Positions 1 through 9,699 are shown, counted from the first letter of the stretch. The stretch is DNA of 61,831 nt from Microcoleus sp. FACHB-831 (GCF_014695585.1 NZ_JACJON010000048.1:1-61831), one strand, 5' to 3'. Program-made: numbers and translations. The notes: generated from the sequence alone by a model not told the origin.

Positions 1-23
1 AGCAAGCCCCAGTTAGGTTAGTT

Positions 24-770
24 GTGTTTACAACATCTCGTCTCATCTCAAACTGGCTCTTAGTTGCACTACCAATAGCCCTATGCGCTTGTACATCATC
101 TGATGCTGTCGTTTCAACTCCAAAAAACGTAATTGAAGCCAAGCCACAATCCTTGCCACCATCCGTAAATAATGCTCACAAACTCAACAGCATTCAAGAA
201 GAACGTTACTCGCTTCTCATTCATCGAGTAGACAAGCGCTTAGAGGTACTCAATAACCAAAGCGTTCCAATTTACAAGGCAAGTATTGGTATTGGTAAGG
301 GCGGACTCAAAGACAAACAAAACATGAATGACTTTGTTACTCCCACAGGCGAGATGAGCGTAGACTTGATTCTCTACAAAAAATCTGAGTACAACCAGAT
401 TTCCCAAGATAACGTTAAGCGTTTTATCAAAGTTACTCAGTATCGCAACTTAGTTAACCCTCAGCAAGGATTAGCTCAGCTATTCAAGAACATGAGTTCT
501 CTTGACTTTGATGGGAACGGTAGCCCAGACAGTGCCTATGGAAATGGCTATATCGGACTCACTTCAACGACAAGCATCACGGGTCCTAAAATGAGTACAT
601 TTCAGGGAACGCCCTACTGGTTCTCAATCGCACTTCATGGTACACCCAATCCGGAGAACATTGGTCAAGCTAACTCAGGTGGCTGCATCCATCTCGACTC
701 AAACACTTTGCAGCAGTTGATTGAGAAGGGTTGGGTGAAGTTAGGTACCAAAGTAACGGTTGTTGATTAA
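24..770 (+). CDS. L,D-transpeptidase (YkuD family) lipoprotein
   Basis: Likely an envelope enzyme that cross-links or modifies peptidoglycan through a catalytic cysteine. The 248-aa product starts with a signal peptide ending in a lipobox (LCAC, lipidated Cys23), so it should be membrane-anchored on the outer face. Near the C-terminus there is a YkuD-type signature: His205 in HGTPNP, then SGGCIHL with Cys221 as the expected nucleophile. The family usually has SHGC[IV]R at this place; here Gly replaces the His and His replaces the Arg, which is a noticeable deviation. The start is a GTG only 24 bases into the window, so a more upstream start cannot be excluded. The family assignment is from motifs; the substrate is not known. 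Confidence 0.8.
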   Translation: MFTTSRLISNWLLVALPIALCACTSSDAVVSTPKNVIEAKPQSLPPSVNNAHKLNSIQEERYSLLIHRVDKRLEVLNNQSVPIYKASIGIGKGGLKDKQNMNDFVTPTGEMSVDLILYKKSEYNQISQDNVKRFIKVTQYRNLVNPQQGLAQLFKNMSSLDFDGNGSPDSAYGNGYIGLTSTTSITGPKMSTFQGTPYWFSIALHGTPNPENIGQANSGGCIHLDSNTLQQLIEKGWVKLGTKVTVVD

Positions 771-957
771 TGTATTGACGTGGTTGTGTTTTCTGCGATC
801 GCGGTAATGCTCTTTATTCCCAAATCAATCTCATACTCTGGAATACTTACGGTATTAGAAATTTGTAGCATAATTTAACAATTGCCCAGAGGTGAGCCAG
901 ATCAGTATTTGAGCAAATTTTGCTCTAGTTCACCTTTACTGATTATCGCCTGGCAGA

Positions 958-2718
958 TTGAGTAAGGAAAATAAGCCGATGGATCGATTGAACTTCAACG
1001 TACTCCAGCAGTTCTGGAAGATCGCCAAATCCTACTGGTCAGGCGATGAGAAATGGCAAGCCAGAGGGTTATTGCTGGGAGTCGTGCTGTTACTGCTGGC
1101 GTATACGGGATTGAGTGTAGTTCTCAACAACAAGCGAGGGGTGCTGATTTCAGCCCTCTCAGCCCGTGATGAGCCACGCTTCTGGGAAACTGTCATCATT
1201 TTCATCGCTGTGCTGGTGATTTATGCACCATTGCTCGCAGGTTATACCTATCTGCGCGATCGCCTCAGTTTGCAATGGCGGAAATGGCTGACTCATCGGT
1301 TTGTGGATAACTACTTTCGCGATCGCGCCTATTACAATCTGCATATCTCAGGCACTGAAATCGATAACCCAGATCAGCGGATTGCCGAAGATGTTAGGAG
1401 TTTTACCCAGGAATCCCTCACTTTTTTGCTGCGGTTGGTGGAGTCGGTGCTGTCAACCATTGCCTTTAGTAGCGTACTATGGGGAATTTCTAAACCGCTG
1501 GTATTGTTTCTAGTACTGTATGCCCTAGTTGGAACGCTGGTTACAACCGTTGTATTTGGTAAGCCGCTGGTTCGACTGAACTTTGAACAACTCAAGAAGG
1601 AAGCAAATCTCCGCTTTAGCCTGGTGCGAATTCGGGAGAATGCGGAAGCGATCGCGTTTTACCAGGGGGAAGAACGGGAGTCAAACCAAGTCAAACAGCG
1701 GTTTCTCGATATCTTTGAGAATGTCAAACGGCTGCTGGTTTGGGAATTGAACTTAAATATTGTGACGAACGCTTATGAGTTCATCCCTTTCATCTTGCCT
1801 GCTTTAGTGGTTGCACCCGCAATTTTTGCAGGAGAAATGGAGGTAGGTAAAGTTTCTGAAGCGCAAGGCGCTTTTGTCCGCGTCTTCTTCTCGCTCAATG
1901 TTGTGGTTGCTCGTTTCCAGCAATTAACCACATTTGGCGCTGGAATTAATCGTCTCTATACCTTTGCAGAGTTTTTAGAACAGACAGAGGCAACCCAGGT
2001 ATCTGAAGAGCAACCAAAAATTCAGACAATTGAAGCAGATCGACTGGCAGTCGAACATCTGAGCCTGCAAACTCCCAACTATCAACGCACATTAGTAGAA
2101 GATTTGTCGATAGAGTTACCTGCGGGACAGGGACTTTTGGTGATGGGACCGAGTGGTTGCGGCAAGAGTTCGCTACTAAGAGCGATCGCGGGTTTATGGG
2201 ATTCTGGTACAGGAACCATTGTTCGTCCTGAATCCGACGAGATCCTATTTTTGCCCCAACGTCCTTACATGGTGCTGGGTACTCTGCGCGATCAATTGCT
2301 CTATCCCAATACGCACCTTGAGGTTGACGACGAACACTTAAAGCAAGTTCTCGAACAGGTGAATTTAGCGGGACTGGATGAACGCTTTGGTGGCTTTGAT
2401 GCCGACCAGGATTGGGCAGATGTCCTCTCGTTGGGCGAACAACAACGGCTGACCTTCGCTCGGTTGCTGCTGAACAAACCGAACTACGCCATCCTAGACG
2501 AAGCAACCAGCGCCCTGGATTTGGATAACGAGGAACGGTTGTATCAACATTTGCAGGCGAAAGGGACTACTTTTTTAAGTGTGGGACATCGCTCTACGTT
2601 GGCGAATTACCATCAGTCTTTGCTGGAACTCTCCCAAGATAAGACGTGGCAGATTAAACAACCTCTGGCTATTGTTGAAGAACAACCGGAGTTGTTTGAA
2701 CTTCCATCGACTACCTAA
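958..2718 (+). CDS. ABC transporter, fused permease and ATPase (SbmA/YddA-like)
   Basis: A 586-aa half-transporter of the ABC_membrane_2 type, related to SbmA/BacA, YddA and ABCD proteins. The N-terminal half has hydrophobic membrane segments from about residue 35 to 300. The C-terminal ATPase shows Walker A GPSGCGKSS near residue 396, the signature LSLGEQQ near 490, Walker B with YAILDEATSALD near 508-520, and the switch histidine in SVGHRS. It probably works as a homodimer in the plasma membrane and exports or imports a hydrophobic or peptide-like substrate that cannot be deduced. The start is TTG; an in-frame ATG seven codons later (residue 8) could be used instead. It is monocistronic by spacing. 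Confidence is high for the family, low for the substrate. Confidence 0.88.
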   Translation: MSKENKPMDRLNFNVLQQFWKIAKSYWSGDEKWQARGLLLGVVLLLLAYTGLSVVLNNKRGVLISALSARDEPRFWETVIIFIAVLVIYAPLLAGYTYLRDRLSLQWRKWLTHRFVDNYFRDRAYYNLHISGTEIDNPDQRIAEDVRSFTQESLTFLLRLVESVLSTIAFSSVLWGISKPLVLFLVLYALVGTLVTTVVFGKPLVRLNFEQLKKEANLRFSLVRIRENAEAIAFYQGEERESNQVKQRFLDIFENVKRLLVWELNLNIVTNAYEFIPFILPALVVAPAIFAGEMEVGKVSEAQGAFVRVFFSLNVVVARFQQLTTFGAGINRLYTFAEFLEQTEATQVSEEQPKIQTIEADRLAVEHLSLQTPNYQRTLVEDLSIELPAGQGLLVMGPSGCGKSSLLRAIAGLWDSGTGTIVRPESDEILFLPQRPYMVLGTLRDQLLYPNTHLEVDDEHLKQVLEQVNLAGLDERFGGFDADQDWADVLSLGEQQRLTFARLLLNKPNYAILDEATSALDLDNEERLYQHLQAKGTTFLSVGHRSTLANYHQSLLELSQDKTWQIKQPLAIVEEQPELFELPSTT

Positions 2719-2892
2719 TATTGTGGGGTGCGCGACGGAAGCCTCCCATTTTTGCAAAAATACCTGACCCTGGTAAATAGCCAATTCAATGGAGGGTGGC
2801 AAGCACAAGCCCAACCACAACCCAATTTATGACCATAGACAAATCAAATCTAAGGTTTAAATCCAGTGCAGTTCGCTAAAGTTTAAAAAGAT

Positions 2893-3174
2893 ATGAATAG
2901 TATTGATGGAGAACCCAAATCCCAAATGAAACCTTTGTGGACTAAATCTTTTAGTGCTTTTTGCTTGGGTCTGCTTGTGATGTTCGCAGGTAATATCGTT
3001 CTGGTTGGTTGTGGTGAAGCCGCTAAAAATTCCGAACCTGTAAAAGAATCGGAGAAAGAATCCGAGAAGGTTAATAAAGCTGATGATGACGATGACGAGC
3101 GCCAAGAAAAAAATCGATCCTCCGATAAAGATGACGATGACGATGAGGAGAAGGATGGAGAAGATAAGGATTAG
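2893..3174 (+). CDS. Small acidic lipoprotein, unknown function
   Basis: A 93-aa protein with a basic N-terminus, one hydrophobic stretch and a lipobox (LVGC), so it is predicted to be a lipoprotein. The mature part is almost entirely charged: several runs of five Asp residues mixed with Lys and Glu. Such a tail could bind cations or remain disordered, but no function is claimed. No domain is recognised. An in-frame Met twelve codons in (MKPLWTK) gives a more typical signal peptide and may be the true start. The opposite strand is also open over this region, which is a by-product of the GA-rich acidic codons. Confidence 0.6.
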   Translation: MNSIDGEPKSQMKPLWTKSFSAFCLGLLVMFAGNIVLVGCGEAAKNSEPVKESEKESEKVNKADDDDDERQEKNRSSDKDDDDDEEKDGEDKD

Positions 3175-3298
3175 CAGTGGCGATTCACCTAGCACGATCG
3201 CTTTATAGCCGCAGCCAGCGATTCGCGTGTACTCCGACAACGAATTGCTGGTTCCTTTATTACTCAATATTCTCACCGTAAGGCGTTCTGATTGAAGT

Positions 3299-3559
3299 AT
3301 GGCAAAGCAGGAAAATCCCCTCACGGGAGAAGCACTCATTAAGGAAGTCTGTCGGCGGATTCGGGTTGCCCGTAGCTACTGGGATGCTCATAATAATGCT
3401 GCTTGTCGGGGAGAGCGCGATCGCGCTTTAGCTCTTTACAATACGCTGACCAAAGAACAAAAAGATCGGATTCCGCAGCAGTTGCGCGTGTGGCTTCGCT
3501 ACCGCAGTGAGAAATACTTTGGCCCACATCGAACGCCACCCAAGTCGAAACGAAAGTAG
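3299..3559 (+). CDS. Small basic hypothetical protein
   Basis: An 86-aa, Arg/Lys-rich soluble protein. It contains helix-forming segments (KEVCRRIRVARSYWDAHNNA, then RALALYNTLTKEQKDRIPQQ) followed by WLRYRSEKYFG and a basic tail. The codon pattern and a HIP1-like site inside the frame agree with the surrounding genome. I do not recognise a domain. It sits between a small acidic lipoprotein gene and the AT-rich two-gene island, with an ATG start and no strong ribosome binding site. Probably a real cyanobacterial conserved small protein. Confidence 0.6.
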   Translation: MAKQENPLTGEALIKEVCRRIRVARSYWDAHNNAACRGERDRALALYNTLTKEQKDRIPQQLRVWLRYRSEKYFGPHRTPPKSKRK

Positions 3560-3849
3560 AAATAGTACTTTCCTTGGGTTGCGAGGAAGCTGCAATCCTG
3601 CTTTGCGTGACATACCTGTTTGCCTGCTTTTGATATCAAGACGCTTTTTCTAGTCGGTTTGCTGGTTGTACGGTGTTTGAGTAGGGCGAGTGCCATAGCG
3701 TCCCAAGCCGCGTGCGTCTGCACCACCCGTCTTTGTCGCAAACAAAAATATAAATATGTAATATGATAACAGTCCTACTATAGCTTGAATAGAGTTATTG
3801 GGTAATATAAATTGCATAGTGTTTTATCATTTAAGCTCAAGGAGGCTAA
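3560..3849 (+). promoter_or_regulatory. Intergenic region with ribosome binding site for the 3850 gene
   Basis: The last ~130 bases of this 290-base gap become AT-rich just before the two-gene island. A strong Shine-Dalgarno AAGGAGG lies at 3839-3845, four bases before the GTG at 3850, and decides that start. TATGAT at 3762-3767 and TTGAAT at 3785-3790 resemble promoter elements, but neither has a well-spaced partner, so the promoter is not assigned. Confidence 0.45.
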
Positions 3850-5097
3850 GTGGAACAAAAAAATGCTGCATTACGCGCACAAGACTTTCATGAAGCTCTT
3901 AAAGAAACTACTACCTTTGGACCAGCAGAAGTTTATTTTGAGAACACATTGTTAATAGGCAAAGCTGCAACCTTAGCAATGCACTTTAAAGGATTATTGT
4001 ATATTGACGATATCAACAGTCTTAAATATGCGGCAGCAGAACTTGGTATAAGAGGGCTAGAGATACAAGCTGTATTACGTCAGCTTGAAATTGTTGATTT
4101 TATCCGAGTAATTGGCTCGATTGATGATATAAAACGCATTGATATTCGCGTACCTGAATTTAGAGATGGCTATGAAGAACTTAGTATCCAATGGAGTAAC
4201 TTAAACCCTACCGAAACAGAGCAGGCTGGAGTTTTGGCCTTAAACAACTTGTTAACTCTACCTATGAAGGAGAGTGAGTTTGCGTGCTTAGGTTTGGATT
4301 CAAAAGATTTAGCAATTCTCAAAGATATAATGGCAGCTGGTCAACTAATTAAGACCCAAGCTGTATCGGGCGAAAAACTAATTTATTCACCTCTAGCCGT
4401 TGACGCTAATCCTCTCGCGTATTTGCAGTGGACAAATAAACATTCAGACAAAGTTGCAGACCTGATCAAAGTATTAACAAACCACCAAGGATTACCATTG
4501 TCTTCTCCTCTCATTTCTAGTAATAAAGTAATAGAAGATGCAATTTTAACTGGTGTGCTAATGCCAGTTGAAATTCAAGGCGCAACTGGTAAAAACCAAT
4601 TTATCTTTGCGCCAAAGGGAGGGCTATTACCGGAAGAGAGGATTATTATGGATAAAGCTCGTTCCATCCTTGCCAGTGTTAGATACGGTCAGAACTTTGC
4701 TGCTGGTCGCCCTATTAAGTATCCAAGAGCAATTTTGCAAAAACTAAGGGATAACAAACGTTTCAAAAGTGGTCATCCAGATTTATATACACAATACAGT
4801 CTTTTAGCAGAAAAGCTGATCGGTAAGCCCATACAAGAAGGATTTGGATGGAATTTTGAAATTATTGATACTCCAGAGAATATGAAGGCTCTAGATGTAG
4901 CTATAGATATGCTCGAAATAGGAGAGTCTCCTACAGCCCAGATTAATTTAGAAGCTCAAAAAGCGCTCATAGGCACTCATGGCTATCTTGGGCCGACTTC
5001 TGCTAGACCACGTTTAGCATCAACTATACAAGGCTCTGCTGAAACCAGAGCAGATATTATTCAAAAAATGACTCAACTAGCACGAGGGGTTTTATAA
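3850..5097 (+). CDS. Unknown 415-aa protein, first gene of a putative defence pair
   Basis: I do not recognise this protein. It is soluble, with no signal peptide or membrane segment. The middle (about residues 120-200, around LNPTETEQAGVLALNNLLTL and LDSKDLAILKDIMAAGQLI) and residues 210-265 look like repeated helical, winged-helix-like units, so a nucleic-acid-binding or adaptor role is possible but only a guess. The start is a GTG with a near-perfect ribosome binding site. Its stop TAA directly abuts the ATG of the next gene with no spacer, indicating translational coupling with a nuclease-like partner. The gene is AT-rich, uses many TTA/ATA codons and contains no HIP1 octamer, unlike almost every neighbouring gene, which suggests horizontal acquisition. 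Confidence 0.8.
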   Translation: MEQKNAALRAQDFHEALKETTTFGPAEVYFENTLLIGKAATLAMHFKGLLYIDDINSLKYAAAELGIRGLEIQAVLRQLEIVDFIRVIGSIDDIKRIDIRVPEFRDGYEELSIQWSNLNPTETEQAGVLALNNLLTLPMKESEFACLGLDSKDLAILKDIMAAGQLIKTQAVSGEKLIYSPLAVDANPLAYLQWTNKHSDKVADLIKVLTNHQGLPLSSPLISSNKVIEDAILTGVLMPVEIQGATGKNQFIFAPKGGLLPEERIIMDKARSILASVRYGQNFAAGRPIKYPRAILQKLRDNKRFKSGHPDLYTQYSLLAEKLIGKPIQEGFGWNFEIIDTPENMKALDVAIDMLEIGESPTAQINLEAQKALIGTHGYLGPTSARPRLASTIQGSAETRADIIQKMTQLARGVL

Positions 5098-6186
5098 ATG
5101 TCTCAACCAATTGATGCAGATCTTAACTTTAAGCTTCGCTTCAAACGAATACTATTCCTTATGGGTTACTACTCGCCTATTGAGGTTATGTTGAGTCAAT
5201 ATCATGATGATAATAAGGGAGCGCCAAAGCGAAGCGATGTAACAGACTTAGATGTTTTAGGAATTAAATATGATGCTGTTTTAAATTCTCATAAAATTAT
5301 TTGTGACTGTAAAACGGGAAGGAAGGTATCTGATGTTAATCGTTTATTTTGGCTGCGAGGTGTTTGCGATTACTTTGGAGCTAATTTAGGTTATTTTTTA
5401 CGAACTAAAGTTGATAATCATGCCAGAGCTATCGCTCCTAAATTGGGGCTAAGAGTTATCGACGAACGTGAATTAAGGGCTTTAGAAAAAAGTCTTAATG
5501 TTGACGAGCTTGTTTTGCCAATTACTGACATTGAATTTTATAGCAATCGCAACCAACTATGGGGAATTAATGTTCTTAAAGGAAGCCGACCTACTCCAGA
5601 AGAGATTCAAATAAAAGAAGTTTATTCTTATCTTTCATATTTGTATTGGTTTTTTGATTCTCACAGAAATCTTTTTAATTTAATTGAGCGTTTTCAAAAA
5701 GTTTCACACCTTTTGCGAAGTAGTAATCCGCGAGATGTTCTGCTAGCCTATACAGGATTAGAAAGATTCGCTCACTGCCTTCTTGAAATGGGAAGCTATA
5801 TTTATTCACGGGGATTATCTGAAGTCCAAAGTAATGCACGAATTTATTTATATGGTGGGGTTATGGGTCTTCGGGAAAGAGAAAAATTTTTCGATTTGCT
5901 TCATCAATTTACAAATACTAACGAAAGCCTAGATCCGATTTACCTTCAGGATATATTGGAAGTAACTAATCAAATGTTACATCATCCTCAATCAGGATCT
6001 CAGGTTCTTCCATATTTAGAGGCTATCTATAGTTGGTGTGTACAATTGGGTAATAACGATCTTCAGCCAGTTTTAAATGGGAAAGTTGAAACTGGTGTAA
6101 TTGTTATTACTAGAAATATGTGTATAAGTTTTTGTCGGGCTACAGGACTTGAAGAGAATCTCTTTTCAGCTCTTTTTGCTTTATAA
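5098..6186 (+). CDS. Restriction-endonuclease-like (PD-(D/E)XK) protein
   Basis: A 362-aa protein directly coupled to the preceding gene. Its N-terminal third carries what looks like a PD-(D/E)XK nuclease core: Glu29 in SPIEVML, Asp52 in TDLDVLG, and the D-x-K triplet Asp70-Cys71-Lys72 in IICDCKTG, followed by a helix ending in WLRGVCDYFG. The TDxDVLG then xCK pattern is typical of Mrr-like and related nucleases. The C-terminal two thirds (about 160-362) are helical with no recognised domain; they may recognise DNA or the partner protein. Codon use is AT-rich and HIP1-free. It ends 28 bases from a convergent gene. A nuclease function is inferred from motif and context. It could also be an inactive nuclease-fold protein. 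Confidence 0.72.
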   Translation: MSQPIDADLNFKLRFKRILFLMGYYSPIEVMLSQYHDDNKGAPKRSDVTDLDVLGIKYDAVLNSHKIICDCKTGRKVSDVNRLFWLRGVCDYFGANLGYFLRTKVDNHARAIAPKLGLRVIDERELRALEKSLNVDELVLPITDIEFYSNRNQLWGINVLKGSRPTPEEIQIKEVYSYLSYLYWFFDSHRNLFNLIERFQKVSHLLRSSNPRDVLLAYTGLERFAHCLLEMGSYIYSRGLSEVQSNARIYLYGGVMGLREREKFFDLLHQFTNTNESLDPIYLQDILEVTNQMLHHPQSGSQVLPYLEAIYSWCVQLGNNDLQPVLNGKVETGVIVITRNMCISFCRATGLEENLFSALFAL

Positions 6187-6214
6187 AAAATTTATTTTAA
6201 TCAGGCACAGGGAC

Positions 6215-6880
6215 CTACCAAGGCAGCACTTCTCCATTAGCGTGCCAAAAAGTACCTGTATTCTCCAGCGTCAACTCATCAATGCGAGCCAACAACCCCT
6301 TCACAGACTCTTCCGGCGTAATGCCACCAGATGTAAAATTCGTCATGCGGGTTTGAACTAACCCTGGATGCAGAATAGCGATGGCGATCGCACGCGATTT
6401 GAGATCGAGTGATAGCGACTTTCCAGCCATCGACAACGCTACTTTAGACATCCGGTAGCCATAGGAACTGCCAGAGGTATTATCTGCAATTGACCCCATC
6501 CGACTCGTCATCAGCGCAATCTTGGAGCCTGCTTTGAGGAGTGGCAATAGGGCGTGAGTCACTCGTAAAGGCCCCAAAGCATTAACCTCAAACTGCTCTC
6601 GAATGCTCTCAAAATCCAAGTCTTCCAGCGTGACGCGCTTGATAATTCCAGCATTATTAATCAGAACATCAATCGCAGTATCGCCCAGGCGATCGCACAA
6701 ATCTTCAACCGAAGCATCAGAGGTAATATCAATTCCCTCCTCAACCTGTACCCCTAGCCGCTTCAATTCCTCAGAAGCACTGCGACAAACCGCGATCGCG
6801 CGATCGCCCCTTGCTTGCAATTGACGGCAGTATTCGTAACCAATACCGCGATTAGCACCCGTAACCAAATAAGTCGCCAT
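6215..6880 (-). CDS. Short-chain dehydrogenase/reductase
   Basis: A 221-aa NAD(P)-dependent oxidoreductase of the classical SDR family. The nucleotide-binding motif TGANRGIG is at residues 7-14, NNAG at 75-78, Ser126 and the catalytic Tyr142-x3-Lys146 (YRMSK) follow. The length and the sequence around the active site resemble C-factor-like, carbonyl-reductase-type SDRs. The substrate cannot be deduced. The gene converges with the AT-rich nuclease pair and carries HIP1 sites, marking a return to ordinary chromosomal DNA. The ATG start has no competing upstream start. Confidence 0.88.
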   Translation of the reverse strand: MATYLVTGANRGIGYEYCRQLQARGDRAIAVCRSASEELKRLGVQVEEGIDITSDASVEDLCDRLGDTAIDVLINNAGIIKRVTLEDLDFESIREQFEVNALGPLRVTHALLPLLKAGSKIALMTSRMGSIADNTSGSSYGYRMSKVALSMAGKSLSLDLKSRAIAIAILHPGLVQTRMTNFTSGGITPEESVKGLLARIDELTLENTGTFWHANGEVLPW

Positions 6881-7165
6881 GCGAACTCCAACGTCTTAAT
6901 TAGAGAGACATCCCTAGAAACCACTCATAGCCTATCTGAAACTGTCGCTTACCATCCGGTAAACAAAACCATATCTGTGTTGATTGCTCTGGCCAATTCC
7001 TTCAACGCGATGTGACAACCAAAAGCACAGCGCGATCGCGTGAAGCGGGAATGCCTGAAAATGTATGTAAATGATATCGATGAAGTTAAGTCTTTTAGAG
7101 ATACTAAAATACTAACAACCTACATTATTGTAAGTTTCAGCCAATATCAAAGAGTTTGATGAAAA

Positions 7166-7237
<72 letters not shown>

Positions 7238-7293
7238 AAGGAATCTTAATATAACACAGCATAAGGGGAATTCACAAGCACCCGCTAACTTGC

Positions 7294-8025
7294 CTAATCG
7301 CCCTGCGGATATTCTTCCCATAAACCTGTTATTTGCCTCAAACTCTGGTAATCTCCATTCCCCAATATCAAATGATCTAATAGAGGTATGTTCAATACTT
7401 GCGCCGCCTCTAACAACTGCTTTGTCAAAGCTATATCTTCCTGGCTCGGTTCGACGCTTCCAGATGGATGATTGTGAGCGATAATTATTCGAGTTGCACT
7501 CTGCCTAATCGCCTCCCGAAATATCTCGCGGGGATGCGCTAATGTCTCTGTTGCCGTGCCAATCGTAATTACTTGACTGGCTATTAATTGATTTTTCACA
7601 TCCAACATCACAATTGCAAATCGTTCTTGTTTTTGCCACATTAATTCGTGACTCAGCGCCGCCGCTGCTGATTGCGGACTATCTATTATCGCGCGATCGC
7701 CTGGACGGGATAAAAATGCGCGTTTTCCTAATTCAATGGCTGCAATTATTGTCGTTGCTTTTGCTGGCCCTACGCCATGAATTTTAGTCAACTCCTGCAC
7801 GCTAATATCCCTTAACACTTCTAACGGATCGCGCTGGTGCTGACTTAATTGCTGTAATATATATTGCCCCAACCCCACAGCCGATAGTTTCCCAGGCCCT
7901 TGTCCCGTCCCCAGCAGAATCGCAATTAATTCCGCCGTTGCTAAATTTTTTGCCCCTTGAGCCATTAAGCGTTCGCGGGGACGTTCGCTAAGGGGTATAT
8001 CTGCAATTCTCAGGCTGTAGGTCAT
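7294..8025 (-). CDS. radC: RadC family JAB-domain protein
   Basis: A 243-aa RadC/YicR family protein. The N-terminal helix-hairpin-helix motif IHGVGPAKA is at residues 82-90. The C-terminal JAMM-like metal site HNHPSG is at 184-189 with Asp197 further on. The start chosen is the ATG giving [11 protein letters not shown], because the usual family N-terminus (basic residues then [14 protein letters not shown]) begins there; an upstream in-frame extension to 8208 would run into the end of the neighbouring gene and has no family resemblance. The family was named from a radiation-sensitive mutant, but its real biochemical role remains unclear. It lies downstream of a phosphoribulokinase-like gene on the same strand. 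Confidence 0.92.
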   Translation of the reverse strand: MTYSLRIADIPLSERPRERLMAQGAKNLATAELIAILLGTGQGPGKLSAVGLGQYILQQLSQHQRDPLEVLRDISVQELTKIHGVGPAKATTIIAAIELGKRAFLSRPGDRAIIDSPQSAAAALSHELMWQKQERFAIVMLDVKNQLIASQVITIGTATETLAHPREIFREAIRQSATRIIIAHNHPSGSVEPSQEDIALTKQLLEAAQVLNIPLLDHLILGNGDYQSLRQITGLWEEYPQGD

Positions 8026-8143
8026 GGATGCACGGGGAAAGACTATATTTAGTTTTCCCGAAAAATCCTGCCAGAGTTGCGATCGCTCCCACTTTTTGTT
8101 GTGAGGCGATGTCGGAACGCTTATTGAGCGATCGCAAGGATAA

Positions 8144-9109
8144 TTATCCCAAACTAGCTGTTGCAACTGGGGTGCTTTCAGCAGCAGCTTTGAGCATGTG
8201 ATATGCAACTAATAGCTGAGTCAGCGCTAGCGGGTAACTCTGGATCGATTCCCCAGTTGTACCTGTCAGCTTGCCTATGTCTGGATTCCCTTCCCGACTG
8301 CAAAAAGGCAGTAAGTCTGGGACTTCGTGACATAAAATCCGCTCCACCTGCACAACCTGTTCGTTAGTGGCATGACCGTCAACTTCCAGTATATCAACTG
8401 GCTTGCTCATATCCCTGTCTAATTCCAGGCGTATGGCTGCTTTGGAATTAGTAGTGCTTGCGCTCAAAATCCTGGTCATGTCTGGATGCGGGATTGTCGG
8501 TCTGAGTATCAAGCGCACGTTCAGGTGTGAATTTGCCTCCTCAGATACATCGTCAGACGGGTAGAAAGTCACCACTATATCCGACCACTGACGCTGGGGA
8601 CGGATGTACTGCTCTGAGTCTGATTCTCGCTTTTGTAGTTCAGCGATTACCTGTTCCTTGGTGTAGCCGCGCTTCATTGTATCGCGCTTAATTTTCCACT
8701 CTGCCCGTAATTCTTCAGGGGGTGCTAAGTAAACTTTTGCGTCGTAGTAGTCGCGTACCCCTTTCGTTGAATAACCCAACAATCCCTCAAGTATCACATA
8801 TCGGCTCGGCTTGATATATTCTGGCGGATCGAACGCTCCGGTGTCGTGATTGTAGATTGGCTTGAGGATTGGTTCTCCGCTTCGCAGCAGAGACAGGTGC
8901 TGCTGCATTATGTCGAGGTAATTGCAGTCAGGGTGCAGCGCGGTGATCCCCATCTCGGCACGCTGCTTGCGGTCGTAGCGGTGATAATCATCCGTACAGA
9001 TGACGGTGACATTTTCTGGACCCAATACCTGAGCAATTCCCCGCGTCAGTGTAGTTTTACCAGCGGCACTGTCACCGACAATGCCAAGAATTATGGGACG
9101 ATGGCTCAT
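8144..9109 (-). CDS. Divergent phosphoribulokinase-like protein
   Basis: A 321-aa P-loop kinase of the phosphoribulokinase/uridine kinase family. The P-loop GDSAAGKTT is at residues 12-20, followed by [13 protein letters not shown] (about 36-48) and KPIYNHDTG, all matching the phosphoribulokinase framework. The canonical cyanobacterial enzyme has GDSGCGKST; here the redox-regulatory P-loop cysteine is replaced by Ala16, while Cys38 is kept. Thioredoxin/CP12-type dark inactivation by that cysteine pair should therefore not occur. The C-terminal part also differs from the Calvin-cycle enzyme. The start at 9109 is favoured by a GGAG seven bases upstream; a longer frame exists to 9205. It may be a second phosphoribulokinase or a kinase for another sugar phosphate or nucleoside. 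Confidence 0.82.
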   Translation of the reverse strand: MSHRPIILGIVGDSAAGKTTLTRGIAQVLGPENVTVICTDDYHRYDRKQRAEMGITALHPDCNYLDIMQQHLSLLRSGEPILKPIYNHDTGAFDPPEYIKPSRYVILEGLLGYSTKGVRDYYDAKVYLAPPEELRAEWKIKRDTMKRGYTKEQVIAELQKRESDSEQYIRPQRQWSDIVVTFYPSDDVSEEANSHLNVRLILRPTIPHPDMTRILSASTTNSKAAIRLELDRDMSKPVDILEVDGHATNEQVVQVERILCHEVPDLLPFCSREGNPDIGKLTGTTGESIQSYPLALTQLLVAYHMLKAAAESTPVATASLG

Positions 9110-9699
9110 GCTTTCTCCGGGACAAGGGCAATAGGAGTGTAAATTCTGAATTGGTCTAATTCTAGGAGGGATCGCGATCGCAAGCAATGTTGCTTCCCAA
9201 CTCACATTTGCACCTTAGCCATCAAATTCCATATAAAAATAGTTCCTTCTAGCAGATATGCGCTGGATTTCTTATACTTACAATTAAAATTAATATTTAT
9301 GCTTGCATTGAGAAATTAAATCACGTAAAGACAAAATAATGTCATCGACCAAAATATTTGTGGTATCGGTAATAGAGAGATTTGATAATGTTCAATCGGC
9401 TAAGTAACAGTGACCAAATCGCTGGGCTGACCTAGACACAACAGCAACCAGGTACGGCAGCTTGACCATATATCATGTCGATGTGTTGCTGGTAGATAAG
9501 AGCCAATCATTTAATAAAAATTGGGGCACAGTGAGGTTTTGCCCCTAAAGTCGGAATAATCAATCCTTCAAAAAAGGGATTGTTGCGCGTTGGTTTAAAA
9601 CACTGTAACAAGCGAATCAATGTACAGTGGTTCTTCAAATTAAAGCAAATGCTATGAAGTAAACCATGTACATTGACCTATGCAACTTGTATCTATTGA
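9110..9699. other. Intergenic region, no gene seen
   Basis: About 590 bases of AT-rich DNA. Apart from one HIP1-like cluster near the start it holds two weak hairpins: GGGGCA/TGCCCC at 9523-9545, and CAATCC/GGATTG near 9560-9581. I see no open frame, tRNA or clear promoter. It separates two minus-strand genes. Confidence 0.5.

Noticed and set aside
1946-2506. 186-codon minus-strand frame
   Set aside because: Lies fully inside the ABC transporter gene, Arg/Ser-rich shadow translation with no domain or ribosome binding site.
2857-3339. 160-codon minus-strand frame
   Set aside because: Antisense of the acidic lipoprotein; its Ile/Phe-rich stretch is simply the complement of GA-rich Asp/Glu/Lys codons.
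8144-9109. Canonical Calvin-cycle prk
   Set aside because: P-loop cysteine missing and C-terminal half divergent, so the symbol prk was not given.
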